Shown: positions 18,465 through 27,658 of the stretch, one piece after another
Position numbering within the stretch: position 1 is the first letter of the stretch
Layout: every line of letters starts with the position of its first letter
NCBI GenBank assembly: GCA_003281525.1
Contig: QCBT01000005.1
Location: forward strand, 1-64,000
Reading direction: 5' to 3'
From: Prochlorococcus sp. AG-347-J06
Lineage (GTDB): Bacteria > Cyanobacteriota > Cyanobacteriia > PCC-6307 > Cyanobiaceae
DNA length: 64,000 nt
Translations under genes and position numbers: made by a program
Notes under the pieces: generated by a model
Told to the model about the DNA's origin: nothing
The model's database searches: none
Seen by the model: the letters and a program-made list of their open reading frames with translations, nothing else

Positions 18465-18995
18465 TTAATTTGCATACCAAAAAGCACATTTCGACCCTCT
18501 AGGTTCTAAAATCCAACCTTGTCTTTTGTAAAATGAAACCACTTCTGCATCAGCAAAAAGGGTTACTTTAGAAATGCCAATATTTTTCAATTCTTTTAGG
18601 ACATATCTCATTATCTCTTTCCCCAATCCAAGTCCTTGATAGACAGGGTTAATAGCCACATCCCAAACTGTTGCTTCTAGAATTCCATCACCAGTGCATC
18701 TGGCAAATCCAACTAGTCTGGGAAATTTATCATCATGAAGCCATAACCCAACCACCAAAATACTGAAATCTAAAGCTCTTTTTACCCTCCTTATAGGTCT
18801 TCTGCTCCAACCAACAGTTTGCAAAAGTTGATCTAGTTCTATTAGATCTAAATCTTTATTTTTACTACATACAAATATTTCTTCTTTAGTTGTTTGAGTG
18901 AACTCATAAGAATTCAAACCATAGAGATCTATCAGCTCATCCTTTGATATACTGTTTGATTTTTTTATTAACGATCCTTGGTTTCTAAAAATCAT
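18465..18995 (-). CDS. GNAT family N-acetyltransferase
   Basis: This is a 176-residue acetyltransferase. The acetyl-CoA site is visible as VAINPVYQGLGLGKEIM (motif A, Q/RxxGxG/A), followed by VTLFADAEVVSFYKRQGW (motif B). The N-terminus contains WSRRPIRRVKRAL, typical of a cyanobacterial/plastid GNAT group. Its acceptor is unknown. The start ATG overlaps the stop of the ABC exporter by one base (TAATG), so the two are translationally coupled. Confidence 0.85.
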   Translation of the reverse strand: MIFRNQGSLIKKSNSISKDELIDLYGLNSYEFTQTTKEEIFVCSKNKDLDLIELDQLLQTVGWSRRPIRRVKRALDFSILVVGLWLHDDKFPRLVGFARCTGDGILEATVWDVAINPVYQGLGLGKEIMRYVLKELKNIGISKVTLFADAEVVSFYKRQGWILEPRGSKCAFWYAN

Positions 18996-20791
18996 TAAAA
19001 ATTCACGAATCCCTTTTGTTGAAGCTCAGAGAGCTGAAAATATAAACCCTTTTTCCGTCTTAATTCACTATGTGTTCCCTCCTCAACTAATGATCCCCCT
19101 TTCAAGACTAAAATCTTATCAGAACTTTCAATAGTTGCTAATCTGTGAGCTATTACTAATGCTGTTCTTTTTGAAAGAATTCTTTCAAGATCCTTCTGCA
19201 AAGTAGCCTCTGTTGAGGGATCCATAAACGCTGTTGCTTCGTCCATAATTAAAACAACAGGATTTCTAATCGCTACTCGAGCTACGGAAAGAAGTTGTCT
19301 CTCTCCAGAAGAGAGATTTCCCCCTCTTTCTCTTAGTGAGGTGTTCAAACCTTCTGGTAATTTTTTTAACAAATTATCTAAACCTAATTCGTAACAAAGA
19401 TTTTCTAATTCAAGATTGTCTAGATTCGCATTCAGTTTTAAATTATCTGCGACATTTCCACTAAAGATAAAGGTATCTTGCAAAACTACTCCCAACATAT
19501 TTCTAAGAGTTGCAATAGGAATATCTTTGATATCTATATCATCGATAAAAATTTGACCCGATTGAGGTTCATACAATCTACACAATAGTCTAATTATGGT
19601 TGTCTTACCTGAACCAGTTGGGCCTACAAAAGCCACATGCTCTCCTGGATTAATCTTGAAAGATAAATTCTTTAAAATATGTTCTCCTGCGTTGTAGAAA
19701 AAATTAACATTCTTGAACTCAATTTTGCCCTTAAATTTTTTATTTACATTTTTAGCATTTTCTAAAAAATGTTTTGAGGAAGTAGAGTCCTTAATCTGTA
19801 TTTCTTCATCCAATAATTCGTTTATTCTTTCTACAGCTGTTAAACCTCCTTGTATTTGAGTAAATCTTTCTGCAAGCTGTCTTAAAGGTTCAAAAAGTCT
19901 TTGAGAATATAAAATAAAAGTTGTTAATGTTCCTAAACCAATATTTCCAGAAGTAACAAGATATCCTCCAACTGCTAAAACCAAGGAAACTGCAGCAAGA
20001 GAAATCCATTCTATAAACGCCGAAATACTGCTGTCATAAAATATTGTTCCATTAACTGCTTTCTTATAAGCAACTCCAGTTTTGGAAAATTTCTTGCTAT
20101 TAAAAGCCTCTCTTCTGAACATCTGAACGACTTCTAAACCTTGAAGATTCTCTTGAAAATCAGAGTTTAGTTGAGACAATTCTTCCCTTACTTGATAATT
20201 GGCTCTTCTGTAACGTTTTTGAAGCCAAACAATAAAATATGAAACTGGGATTTGAGTCAAAAGTAATAAAATGGCAAGCCCCCGATCAATTGACAGCATT
20301 GTCAAAGAAATTACTATCAGACTAACGAAGTCAGCAATGACTCCAACTGCCCCACTACCAAAAACCTCGGCTAAAGCATCAACATCATTTGTTAATCTTG
20401 TTAATAATTTCCCCACAGGCATTTTATCGTGATACTTAAGAGATAAAGATATTGAATGATCAAAAAGTTCTCTTCTTATTCTTGCTGTCAAACGTTGTCC
20501 CACTGCTTGGATATTGTAAGTTTGGTATCCCTGCAGAACTAATCTGAATAAAACAGTTATAAATAAAGTTACGATAATGGCATTTATCGACTGCCCAAAG
20601 AAAGTTTTACTTAGCCAAACATCTGTAGTTTCGTTCTTTAGTATAGTAATTGCTTGACCAACTAATAATGGTTGAATAGCTCCAGAGAAAGAAACAGGTA
20701 ACAAAACTATCAAGATTAGATAGATTGTTTTTTTATCTTTAGTTAAATATTTACCTAACTTTTTAATCCTTCTAAAATCTTTAAAAAACAT
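18995..20791 (-). CDS. ABC exporter, fused permease and ATPase (MsbA-like)
   Basis: This is a 598-residue half-transporter with six membrane helices in the first 320 residues and a nucleotide-binding domain in the rest. Walker A is GPTGSGKTT, the signature LSSGERQLLSVARV, Walker B VLIMDEATAFMD, and the H-loop VIAHRL. It probably works as a homodimer exporting lipid or another amphiphile, but no substrate can be assigned. Upstream, hisG ends its start region 13 bp away on the same strand. Confidence 0.92.
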   Translation of the reverse strand: MFFKDFRRIKKLGKYLTKDKKTIYLILIVLLPVSFSGAIQPLLVGQAITILKNETTDVWLSKTFFGQSINAIIVTLFITVLFRLVLQGYQTYNIQAVGQRLTARIRRELFDHSISLSLKYHDKMPVGKLLTRLTNDVDALAEVFGSGAVGVIADFVSLIVISLTMLSIDRGLAILLLLTQIPVSYFIVWLQKRYRRANYQVREELSQLNSDFQENLQGLEVVQMFRREAFNSKKFSKTGVAYKKAVNGTIFYDSSISAFIEWISLAAVSLVLAVGGYLVTSGNIGLGTLTTFILYSQRLFEPLRQLAERFTQIQGGLTAVERINELLDEEIQIKDSTSSKHFLENAKNVNKKFKGKIEFKNVNFFYNAGEHILKNLSFKINPGEHVAFVGPTGSGKTTIIRLLCRLYEPQSGQIFIDDIDIKDIPIATLRNMLGVVLQDTFIFSGNVADNLKLNANLDNLELENLCYELGLDNLLKKLPEGLNTSLRERGGNLSSGERQLLSVARVAIRNPVVLIMDEATAFMDPSTEATLQKDLERILSKRTALVIAHRLATIESSDKILVLKGGSLVEEGTHSELRRKKGLYFQLSELQQKGFVNF

Positions 20792-20803
20792 TTAGCTAAT
20801 CTT

Positions 20804-21442
20804 CTATAAAGCATTAGTTGATTCTATTGATAAAATTGTATCTCTGAGATGATTATCATCTAACCTCATAGATAAAGAATTTCCAATTAGTCTTGCAGTC
20901 GAGTAATAAAGATCATCTATTTTAATTAAACCATTTTCTTTGAGAGTCTTTCCGGTTGCCACCAAATCAACTATTGCCTCTGCCATACCTGTAATAGGAC
21001 CAAGCTCTACTGATCCTGTCAAATGAACTATTTCTACAGGAATATTTAATTCTTCAAAATAAGATCTTGCTGTTTTTATAAATTTACTTGCTACTTTACA
21101 ATTCGCTGGAAGATCAGTTGGTTTTAAATAATTGCTATTTTTCTTAACCGCCAACGACATATGACAGCCCCCAAATCCCAAATCTAATAATTTTGCGACT
21201 TTTAATTCAGATTCTCGTAAAACGTCATCCCCAACAATGCCCAAATCAGCCTGACCATAACTTACATAAACAGGCACATCTCCATTTCTTACTAAAAGAG
21301 CTTTTGCCCGTTTGCAATTTGATTCAAAGGTTAATGATCTATTATTTTCTTCCAACGCATTAGAGAAATCTAACCCAGCTTTTTTAAAAGTTGAAATTGA
21401 ATCTTTTAACAGAGCTCCTTTTGGTAAAGCTATAGTAATCAT
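20804..21442 (-). CDS. hisG: ATP phosphoribosyltransferase, short form
   Basis: HisG joins ATP and PRPP in the first step of histidine synthesis. The 212-residue length and the absence of a C-terminal ACT-like regulatory domain mark the short form (HisG-S), which in other organisms needs HisZ for activity. Motifs are [48 protein letters not shown] and [14 protein letters not shown]. HisZ is not in this window. It diverges from the MBL hydrolase gene with 40 bp between starts. Confidence 0.93.
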   Translation of the reverse strand: MITIALPKGALLKDSISTFKKAGLDFSNALEENNRSLTFESNCKRAKALLVRNGDVPVYVSYGQADLGIVGDDVLRESELKVAKLLDLGFGGCHMSLAVKKNSNYLKPTDLPANCKVASKFIKTARSYFEELNIPVEIVHLTGSVELGPITGMAEAIVDLVATGKTLKENGLIKIDDLYYSTARLIGNSLSMRLDDNHLRDTILSIESTNAL

Positions 21443-21482
21443 AGATCAATTTCTTTCAAGGATTCTTCATTCTAATTTAACA

Positions 21483-22223
21483 ATGGAATTTAATAAAGCT
21501 CGAAATATAATCGGACTTAGAGTTTTAAGTGATAACGTCATTTGGTTGATGGTAAAAGATAAATCCGTTGTGGTTGTAGATCCATCTGTTCATGAACCAG
21601 TTATTCAATATATAAATGAAAACAATTTTCACTTAGAAGCTATTTTGCAAACTCATCATCATTCAGACCATATTGGAGGGACGAAGTCTCTTATTGAAAG
21701 ATGGCCTAATGTAAAGGTGATTGCTTCCTCCAAAGAAAAAAAGAGGATACCTTTCCAAAATGTATCTGTAGAAGATGGAGAAACTCTGAACATTTTAGGT
21801 GAAGAAGTAAAAATAATTGAAGTATTAGGACATACAAGCTCACATATTGCCTTCTTTTTGAATGGGATAAATCCTGTTCTTTTTATTGGTGACACATTAT
21901 TTTCGGGAGGCTGTGGGAGAATTTTTGAAGGAACTTATCAACAAATGTATTCTTCGCTAGAAAGAATCAAATCTTTACCAAAAAATACTCTCATATATTG
22001 TGCACATGAATATACTAAGGCCAATATATTGTGGGCATTGAATCTCAAGCCAAAAGATCAAGATATAAAAAATAAACTTTCGGAAGTTGAAAAAAAGCTT
22101 TCTCTTAATGAATTGACAATTCCATTTTTACTTGATGAAGAGATGAAAATAAACCTTTTCTTAAGAGCAAAAAATTTAGAAGAATTTACTTTTTTGAGAG
22201 CAAATAAAGATTTATGGGTTTAA
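21483..22223 (+). CDS. gloB: metallo-beta-lactamase-fold hydrolase, probable hydroxyacylglutathione hydrolase (glyoxalase II)
   Basis: Glyoxalase II hydrolyses S-lactoylglutathione to lactate and glutathione. The 246-residue protein starts at ATG 21483 (MEFNKARNI); the frame is open further upstream, but that part overlaps hisG antisense and lacks family homology. Metal ligands appear in [10 protein letters not shown], in HTSSH, in [11 protein letters not shown] and in YCAHEYT. The C-terminal segment is typical of GloB. It is followed by ridA after 24 bp. Confidence 0.9.
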   Translation: MEFNKARNIIGLRVLSDNVIWLMVKDKSVVVVDPSVHEPVIQYINENNFHLEAILQTHHHSDHIGGTKSLIERWPNVKVIASSKEKKRIPFQNVSVEDGETLNILGEEVKIIEVLGHTSSHIAFFLNGINPVLFIGDTLFSGGCGRIFEGTYQQMYSSLERIKSLPKNTLIYCAHEYTKANILWALNLKPKDQDIKNKLSEVEKKLSLNELTIPFLLDEEMKINLFLRAKNLEEFTFLRANKDLWV

Positions 22224-22247
22224 ATAGATAGGTATCTTCATAAACAA

Positions 22248-22640
22248 ATGTCCCCCAAACAAGTAATTAAAACATCAAATGCTCCAGATCCTGTAGGTCC
22301 TTATAATCAAGCAATAAAAGCTGGGAATTTTATCTATTGTTCTGGTCAAATTGCTATAGACCCAGCTTTAAATGAAATAACATGCTTAGGTGATATAGAA
22401 AAAGAAACTATTCAAGTTTTAAAAAATCTCGCAGAAGTTCTTAAAGCTGGTGGAGCCAAAATAGAGGATGTAATAAAAACAACTATTTACTTAACAGACT
22501 TAAGCAATTTTCAAATTGTCAATAAAATATATAGTGATTTTTTTAATATAGATAATCCTCCAGCAAGGGCCTGTGTGGAAGTTTCATCTCTACCAAAAGG
22601 AGTTTTAGTTGAAATAGATTGCGTCGCATTTCTAGATTAA
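22248..22640 (+). CDS. ridA: RidA family reactive-imine deaminase
   Basis: RidA proteins hydrolyse reactive enamine and imine intermediates formed by PLP enzymes. The 130-residue protein has AIKAGNFIYCSGQIAIDP, the central KTTIYLTDLSNF and the C-terminal PPARACVEVSSLPKGVLVEIDCVA, where the Arg of PARA is the conserved active-site arginine. The length is normal. A weak 7-bp hairpin (22639-22660) follows the stop. It is probably co-transcribed with the MBL hydrolase gene upstream. Confidence 0.93.
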   Translation: MSPKQVIKTSNAPDPVGPYNQAIKAGNFIYCSGQIAIDPALNEITCLGDIEKETIQVLKNLAEVLKAGGAKIEDVIKTTIYLTDLSNFQIVNKIYSDFFNIDNPPARACVEVSSLPKGVLVEIDCVAFLD

Positions 22641-22725
22641 TTTCTAATTATTGAGAAATTTGAAATATGAACCAATTGTGCACCATAGTTGTATAGATTA
22701 TTAGTTGATAATTCATCTTTGATCT

Positions 22726-22953
22726 ATGTCAGCAGCAAAGCTTAATATAGATGAACTAGAAGCAGGTTATCCTTTATTTTGCAAAGCTCTTAGACTATTA
22801 ATTTTAAAAGGAAACTCAGTTAAAGATATAGAAAAGACAGTGTGTTGGAGTCATCTTGAAACTTTAAATAGATGTCTACCTGGTAGATATAAAGCACCAA
22901 CATATTTAATGGCTTTAATCAAAAGAGATATTGCAAAGCCAAATAATTATTAA
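22726..22953 (+). CDS. small conserved-looking hypothetical protein beside the cso locus
   Basis: This is a 75-residue protein I do not recognise. It is mostly helical in appearance, with LFCKALRLLILKGNSVKDIEKTVCW resembling a short helix-turn-helix (GNSVKDIEKTVCWSHLETLNR). It has its own ATG, no membrane segment and no signal peptide. It is convergent with the acRAF-like gene, with 4 bp between the stops. Codon use looks like that of its neighbours. DNA binding is only a guess from the helix pattern. Confidence 0.6.
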   Translation: MSAAKLNIDELEAGYPLFCKALRLLILKGNSVKDIEKTVCWSHLETLNRCLPGRYKAPTYLMALIKRDIAKPNNY

Positions 22954-22957
22954 AATA

Positions 22958-23197
22958 CTAATCTTCTAAATAAAATTTATCAATATGCTTTGAAAAGTCT
23001 TTTTCTTTTTCTGATATTTCTTTATTATCTAAAAATATTGAAAGACTTACAAAATTCTTACCGAAGCTGATATTTGGATAGATATCCTTTTCTTTACATA
23101 ATTTCTCAATTTCCCCCATGAATTTACTAATTTTGGAGTATTGATCAAATTCAAATCTTTTTTCAATCCTCAAAGGTGATTCCCTTTCATTCCACAT
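22958..23197 (-). CDS. pterin-4a-carbinolamine dehydratase-like protein (acRAF-like RuBisCO assembly factor)
   Basis: This is a 79-residue protein with the DcoH/PCD fold pattern: LRIEKRFEFDQYSKISKFMGEI followed by the strand PNISFGKNFVSLSIF. The catalytic histidines of true PCD (the paired HHP motif) are absent; the position reads YPNISFG. Such PCD-like genes at the end of alpha-carboxysome operons are known as acRAF, proposed to assist form IA RuBisCO assembly. It lies 74 bp after csoS4B on the same strand, consistent with this. Confidence 0.8.
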   Translation of the reverse strand: MWNERESPLRIEKRFEFDQYSKISKFMGEIEKLCKEKDIYPNISFGKNFVSLSIFLDNKEISEKEKDFSKHIDKFYLED

Positions 23198-23271
23198 TAC
23201 ATTCTTTATTCAAGACTAATTACACTATACCTTCAAGAAAGTTTCTCAATAAATTTTTGAAGTTAAAATTT

Positions 23272-23520
23272 TTAGTCACTCTCCCAATAATCAATAATAC
23301 CGCCAATTGTTAAATCGGTTTGAACTTCTGGATTAGGGCATGCAAATCTAGCGGCAGAGCCACTAGCAGTAAAAACCCAGTTACCTTCTCTAGCTCCAAC
23401 AGGATCAACTGCAACTAATTTCTTTCCTTTATTATTTTCTAAAATTCGTAAATTCATATGACCTAAGCCAGCAACTCTTTGAGTGCATACCATCCTTCCT
23501 AATACCTTCATAATTTCCAC
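23272..23520 (-). CDS. csoS4B: carboxysome shell vertex protein CsoS4B (BMC-P pentamer)
   Basis: CsoS4B is a pentameric CcmL/EutN-fold protein that caps the vertices of the alpha-carboxysome. The 82 residues begin MEIMKVLGRMVCTQRV (an ATG four residues in, MKVLGRM, is an alternative start) and contain AVDPVGAREGNWVFTASGSAARFA, the family's conserved turn, and TIGGIIDYW at the end. It is 18 bp after csoS4A, and the order matches other cso operons. Confidence 0.95.
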   Translation of the reverse strand: MEIMKVLGRMVCTQRVAGLGHMNLRILENNKGKKLVAVDPVGAREGNWVFTASGSAARFACPNPEVQTDLTIGGIIDYWESD

Positions 23521-23538
23521 AATTTATATCCTCCTTTT

Positions 23539-23790
23539 TTATGACTTGTAAGGATCCCAATGATCAATAATTCCAACAATCGTTAAATCGCTTGGATAAG
23601 ATTTACTTCCCGCAGCTTCTCTGGCAGCAGAACTTCCAACACAAATAACCCAATCTCCTGGCTTACAGCCAACAGCATCAACTGCAACTTTATTAGAAGA
23701 ACCATCTAATACAACCTGCAGATGTTTATGTTCAAAACCAGGAATCCTATTGGTAGAAACAAGTGGTTTTACAACCTTGCAAATTAACAT
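23539..23790 (-). CDS. csoS4A: carboxysome shell vertex protein CsoS4A (BMC-P pentamer)
   Basis: CsoS4A is the first of two pentameric vertex proteins of the alpha-carboxysome. The 83-residue sequence has MLICKVVKPLVSTNRIPGFEH, AVDAVGCKPGDWVICVGSSAAREA and LTIVGIIDHWDP. It starts 2 bp after the csoSCA stop and is followed by its paralogue csoS4B after 18 bp. Assignment to A rather than B rests on gene order. Confidence 0.95.
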   Translation of the reverse strand: MLICKVVKPLVSTNRIPGFEHKHLQVVLDGSSNKVAVDAVGCKPGDWVICVGSSAAREAAGSKSYPSDLTIVGIIDHWDPYKS

Positions 23791-23792
23791 AA

Positions 23793-25322
23793 TTAGTGAG
23801 CCTCCTCTGTTTTTTTATCTAAAGACATTCCAATAATTTGGGCGGAATGAATGTTGTCCCTATCTCTAATAGTAGAGCAAGTATGTAACAAACCTTGATC
23901 AACTAAATTTTTATATCTAATTGATATCGCATTATTAACTCTTTCACAATCATTTATTGCCCTTTCTTTTGCGCCGGGTACTTTCCCAGAGTAATCAAAT
24001 CTTATTACTACCGGAATAGGTAGATCTTGAGAAACATTTAATCCAGTAAAAATCTTTACTCCTACATCTAAATCTGGAGCCCCTTCTTCGACTGTATCTA
24101 AATGAGCAAAATAAGTTAAATTTCTGAGATGTACTTCTTTGAAACCTATACCTACTCCAATAAACCTCTCTGCATGTCCAATATCTTCATAAGAACCATT
24201 ATGAAAACTCTTAACATAATCAATTTGAGAAATATTATTGACAATTAATTTATACATAAATTTTTCCAGTCCACTGAGTTTATCTTTTGAAGATTGATTA
24301 GAAATTGTCTGGCAAATTTCTCTTTCCGCATCCTCTTTTGAAAAATTTATTGTTGAATTATAAATTTCTAATGTAGAAATATTTTTTTCTAAATCTATAC
24401 CGCCATCGCGAGTTGATAAATGTATTTTTAATGAATCAGTGTCCGTATCAAGTCCAATTAACATTAAATCCACAGAAGCTCCGCAGCAAAAGCTATTCTC
24501 TACAGCCTCTTTGAAAGCATATAATTTATTTCTTCCTTCTGCCGCAGCTAACTCGTCATTACTCCCATGAGCTGCGCATCCCTGATGAAAAGGATCTACT
24601 GAACTAAAATGATAAGTTACAACTTTTAAGTACCTGGTATCTTTATGAGCTTCATTAGGAACATTCTCTCTATATCTTTTATGTTCAGTTTTTACCCATC
24701 GATTAACAGTATTTTCAATATCAAACAGTGCTCCAGCATGGGATCTTCTTCTTACTGAACTAAAAGGTATTCTCATCACATAAGCAACTGAATGAGCTAA
24801 TCTTCCATCTGAACAAGGAGTTATATCAAGTAAATGTATTCCGCAATCTAAGAGAAATTTTTCAAAATCTTCCGCATCCCTACTTCCAGCAGCTCCTTCA
24901 AGTGGATCATTGTTAAAAAAATTGTCGCTAAGTTTCTCATGCTGTTTAAAAGCACACCATGCATATAAAGCCCTCATATCAAGAGGTTTTACCCATGATT
25001 TATCTAATACATGGAGGGGTAAATCTATTCCCAAATTTTTTCTTGATATTTTCTGAGCCTTATTTATAAAATCTTCGTGATGTTGAATTCGAGCAATTTC
25101 CTTGAGAGTTGGAACAATTTCGTCAAAATCACTTTTTATTTTGCTTTCATACCTAAATAGATTTTCATTTTGAATATTGTTGGTTAATTTATGAGACTTT
25201 CCAGAATTTCGGAGATTATTTGATTCTTTAGTTTGTATATGGATATTTTCCGTAAAAGTTTTCATTGGAGCTGTTGGCCCCAATGTGAAGTTCTTGGCTT
25301 TAGCCAGTCCTCTTAAAGGCAT
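23793..25322 (-). CDS. csoSCA: carboxysomal epsilon-type carbonic anhydrase
   Basis: CsoSCA (CsoS3) sits inside the carboxysome shell and turns bicarbonate into CO2 for RuBisCO. The 509-residue protein has a helical N-terminal domain, then a catalytic half with zinc ligands C170 (CSDGR, with D172 and R174), H238 (TYHFSS) and C249 (HQGCAAHGSN); the spacing matches the characterised Halothiobacillus enzyme. The C-terminal half is the degenerate duplicated domain. It lies 7 bp behind csoS2 and 2 bp before csoS4A. Confidence 0.97.
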   Translation of the reverse strand: MPLRGLAKAKNFTLGPTAPMKTFTENIHIQTKESNNLRNSGKSHKLTNNIQNENLFRYESKIKSDFDEIVPTLKEIARIQHHEDFINKAQKISRKNLGIDLPLHVLDKSWVKPLDMRALYAWCAFKQHEKLSDNFFNNDPLEGAAGSRDAEDFEKFLLDCGIHLLDITPCSDGRLAHSVAYVMRIPFSSVRRRSHAGALFDIENTVNRWVKTEHKRYRENVPNEAHKDTRYLKVVTYHFSSVDPFHQGCAAHGSNDELAAAEGRNKLYAFKEAVENSFCCGASVDLMLIGLDTDTDSLKIHLSTRDGGIDLEKNISTLEIYNSTINFSKEDAEREICQTISNQSSKDKLSGLEKFMYKLIVNNISQIDYVKSFHNGSYEDIGHAERFIGVGIGFKEVHLRNLTYFAHLDTVEEGAPDLDVGVKIFTGLNVSQDLPIPVVIRFDYSGKVPGAKERAINDCERVNNAISIRYKNLVDQGLLHTCSTIRDRDNIHSAQIIGMSLDKKTEEAH

Positions 25323-25329
25323 TATTTAC

Positions 25330-27627
25330 TTAACCTCTTGCACCACCTGAAAAGGTAACAAGTTGTCCTTCACGAGTATTTCCACTAGATCCAGTTATCA
25401 AGAAATCTGGTTTTTCTGTTTCATCATTTCTTTTAGCTTCCATTGGAGGCATTGCGCTCATGAAACCTGCTCTAGATGGATTTCTCTTCCTAGAAGAAGC
25501 TCCTTCTGTTCCTGTTACCTTATCACCGCGATCCCAATCATCACCAGTTACGTTTCCTACAGATTGTCCTTCACCAGTAATCCTAGATGCGACTCTTTTT
25601 TCTGGTGTCTTTGCAGCACGGTCAGCTTCTTCAATTTCCATTTTTTGCTTATAAGTAATATTTTTATTCGGTTCAAATCTAAATTTTTCAGTACCAGTGA
25701 CCTTATCAACTGCCATATCAAAAGGTCCTGTTACCTTTGAACCATTTTCATATTCATTACCGGTAACACCTTGAGTATTTTTTTCAGAATATTTATCTCT
25801 TGATGGTGACTTGACAGAGAAGTCATTCCAAGAGTTACCTGCTGAGCTTTCCGGATTCGCATAAGCAGTATCATGTGGAGGATTATCACAAGCTTGTGAG
25901 AACTGATCTCCACCAACATAAGGAGTTCCTGTTAAGTTTTTACAAGCACCTTTTTTAGCACCTGTCATTACTCCGCCAATTCCTGGTTGTTGTCCTGTAA
26001 GTCTGGCATTTGAATTATTTCCTGAATTAACTGTTGCTCGTGATTTCATATCTTCAGAAGTTTCATTATTACAATTCTCATTAATCTGATCTAAGCCTGC
26101 GTATGGTGTTCCCGTTAACACTTTGCATGAACCTGGTTCATCTCCAGTTACTATTTTTGATCTTCCTGTCATAGTCCCACTTATTAAATTTGACTTTGAA
26201 GAAAGGCTTAAACCTACTTTTCTAGCTTCTGGTTTTGGTTTTGAACCGCAAAACTTCTCATATTGTTGAGATCCTATGTACTCATCACCAGTTACATTCT
26301 TGCAACTCCCATGTTCATTACCTGTCATATGGTCTGATCTACCTACCCCTGTACCAGTTACATTATTCCCATTAAGAGTGTTGTAACTGCCAACTTTTTC
26401 AAATGCTTTACCTTTTGGATTTGGCTCTGAGCCAAGATATTGATCTCCAGTTAACTGATGTCCAGAACCTGATTCATCTCCAGTAACCAGAGTTGATCTA
26501 CCAGGAAGTGATCCAGATACTTTTAATCCATCAGTTGTATTACTATGTTTAACCTTTGAAGGATTTTTGGGAACATCACCACAATACTTCTGTGATTGAT
26601 TAGCAGATACATATTCAGTTCCTGTAAGGTTTTTACAAGTCCCAGGCTCATCTCCTGTGACCCTCTCAGATCTACCAACTTCATTTCCAGTTACTTTATT
26701 ACCTGATGTTGTAGAAGTAACAGTAGATCTAAGTGGCTGTTTATAACTTGGTCTATCTTTACAAAATTGATCAACTACTTCTGATCCCATATATTGAGTA
26801 CCAGTTACAGTCCTGCATGTACTTGCTTCATTACCTGTAGTTTTCACAGATCTATTAGCTTGTGTTCCAGTAACTATTTGACCTGAATCAGTTTCACTTT
26901 TACCAACTTTCCAGCTAGCATCTGCAATATTTTGTTTGGCTCCATTCTTATTTGGACCACATGGTCTACATTTACCATTACCTTTTTTGCCTGTGGCACC
27001 AGTTTTACTTCTTAGCTCTCTCACTCTCTGAGAAATCTCTCTACTACTTAAATCTGGGTCTCCCCTTCTAGCTAAAGAAGCTGCACTGGTATTTTGTTTA
27101 GTTGCTGATTTACCATGCTTGGATTGAGCTTCTCTTCTAGCCAAAACAATATCTCTACTTGTATTAGTAATAGGCTTTCTCTTTTGTTTAATTCTTCTTT
27201 TAACGTTTGGTTTTGATGTTTGAATTTCTGTATTATGTGAGCTTTGAACTTCCTGATTTTTGCTTATGGAAGTTTTAACTGTGTTTACAGGACTTTCTTT
27301 TTTAACATCAGTACGAGTTCTATCGGATGAAGTTATTGCTGATTTCCCATGAGTAGACATTGCTTTTCTTCTCTCTATTACTAACTCTTTACTAGATAAA
27401 GTTGTTGAAGAAGACTTTCTACTTACCTGAGTTTTTGGGATATGTTTTGTAACTGGTTTAGTAATATTTTGATTATTTGAAGAAGACTGAGTACCAGAAA
27501 TCTCTATATCTTGAGAAGATCGAACTCTATCTTTAGTAGTCGAAGAATAAGCAGCAGCTTTTTTACCGCTATCACTCATCGCCTTTCTTCTTTCTAATGC
27601 AATCTCTCTACTGGTTTTTTTTGACAT
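25330..27627 (-). CDS. csoS2: carboxysome assembly scaffold CsoS2
   Basis: CsoS2 is the disordered scaffold that links RuBisCO to the shell during alpha-carboxysome assembly. Starting at ATG 27627 (MSKKTSREI) it has 765 residues; an ATG three codons upstream is possible. Four N-terminal RuBisCO-binding repeats of the type SREIALERRKAMSxxGK lie near 5-24, 78-97, 155-174 and 193-212. Six M repeats with VTG/LTG motifs span about 240-600, and the C-terminal shell-binding region ends GQLVTFSGGARG. The third M repeat lacks the cysteine pair the others have. I see no evidence of a programmed short form. The basic, repetitive composition is typical. Confidence 0.96.
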   Translation of the reverse strand: MSKKTSREIALERRKAMSDSGKKAAAYSSTTKDRVRSSQDIEISGTQSSSNNQNITKPVTKHIPKTQVSRKSSSTTLSSKELVIERRKAMSTHGKSAITSSDRTRTDVKKESPVNTVKTSISKNQEVQSSHNTEIQTSKPNVKRRIKQKRKPITNTSRDIVLARREAQSKHGKSATKQNTSAASLARRGDPDLSSREISQRVRELRSKTGATGKKGNGKCRPCGPNKNGAKQNIADASWKVGKSETDSGQIVTGTQANRSVKTTGNEASTCRTVTGTQYMGSEVVDQFCKDRPSYKQPLRSTVTSTTSGNKVTGNEVGRSERVTGDEPGTCKNLTGTEYVSANQSQKYCGDVPKNPSKVKHSNTTDGLKVSGSLPGRSTLVTGDESGSGHQLTGDQYLGSEPNPKGKAFEKVGSYNTLNGNNVTGTGVGRSDHMTGNEHGSCKNVTGDEYIGSQQYEKFCGSKPKPEARKVGLSLSSKSNLISGTMTGRSKIVTGDEPGSCKVLTGTPYAGLDQINENCNNETSEDMKSRATVNSGNNSNARLTGQQPGIGGVMTGAKKGACKNLTGTPYVGGDQFSQACDNPPHDTAYANPESSAGNSWNDFSVKSPSRDKYSEKNTQGVTGNEYENGSKVTGPFDMAVDKVTGTEKFRFEPNKNITYKQKMEIEEADRAAKTPEKRVASRITGEGQSVGNVTGDDWDRGDKVTGTEGASSRKRNPSRAGFMSAMPPMEAKRNDETEKPDFLITGSSGNTREGQLVTFSGGARG

Positions 27628-27658
27628 AATCTTCAAATGTGAAACTCTTTTGAAAAAA

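Noticed and set aside
21312..21482. Upstream extension of the MBL hydrolase frame
   Set aside because: It lies antisense to the hisG 5' end and lacks family homology; ATG 21483 fits the family start.
25363..25740. A long plus-strand frame opposite csoS2
   Set aside because: It is a shadow of the repetitive csoS2 coding sequence and has no family resemblance; codon pattern follows the minus-strand gene.
25330..27627. Programmed frameshift giving a short CsoS2
   Set aside because: Reported for some alpha-carboxysome hosts, but I could not identify a convincing slippery site with a downstream structure here.
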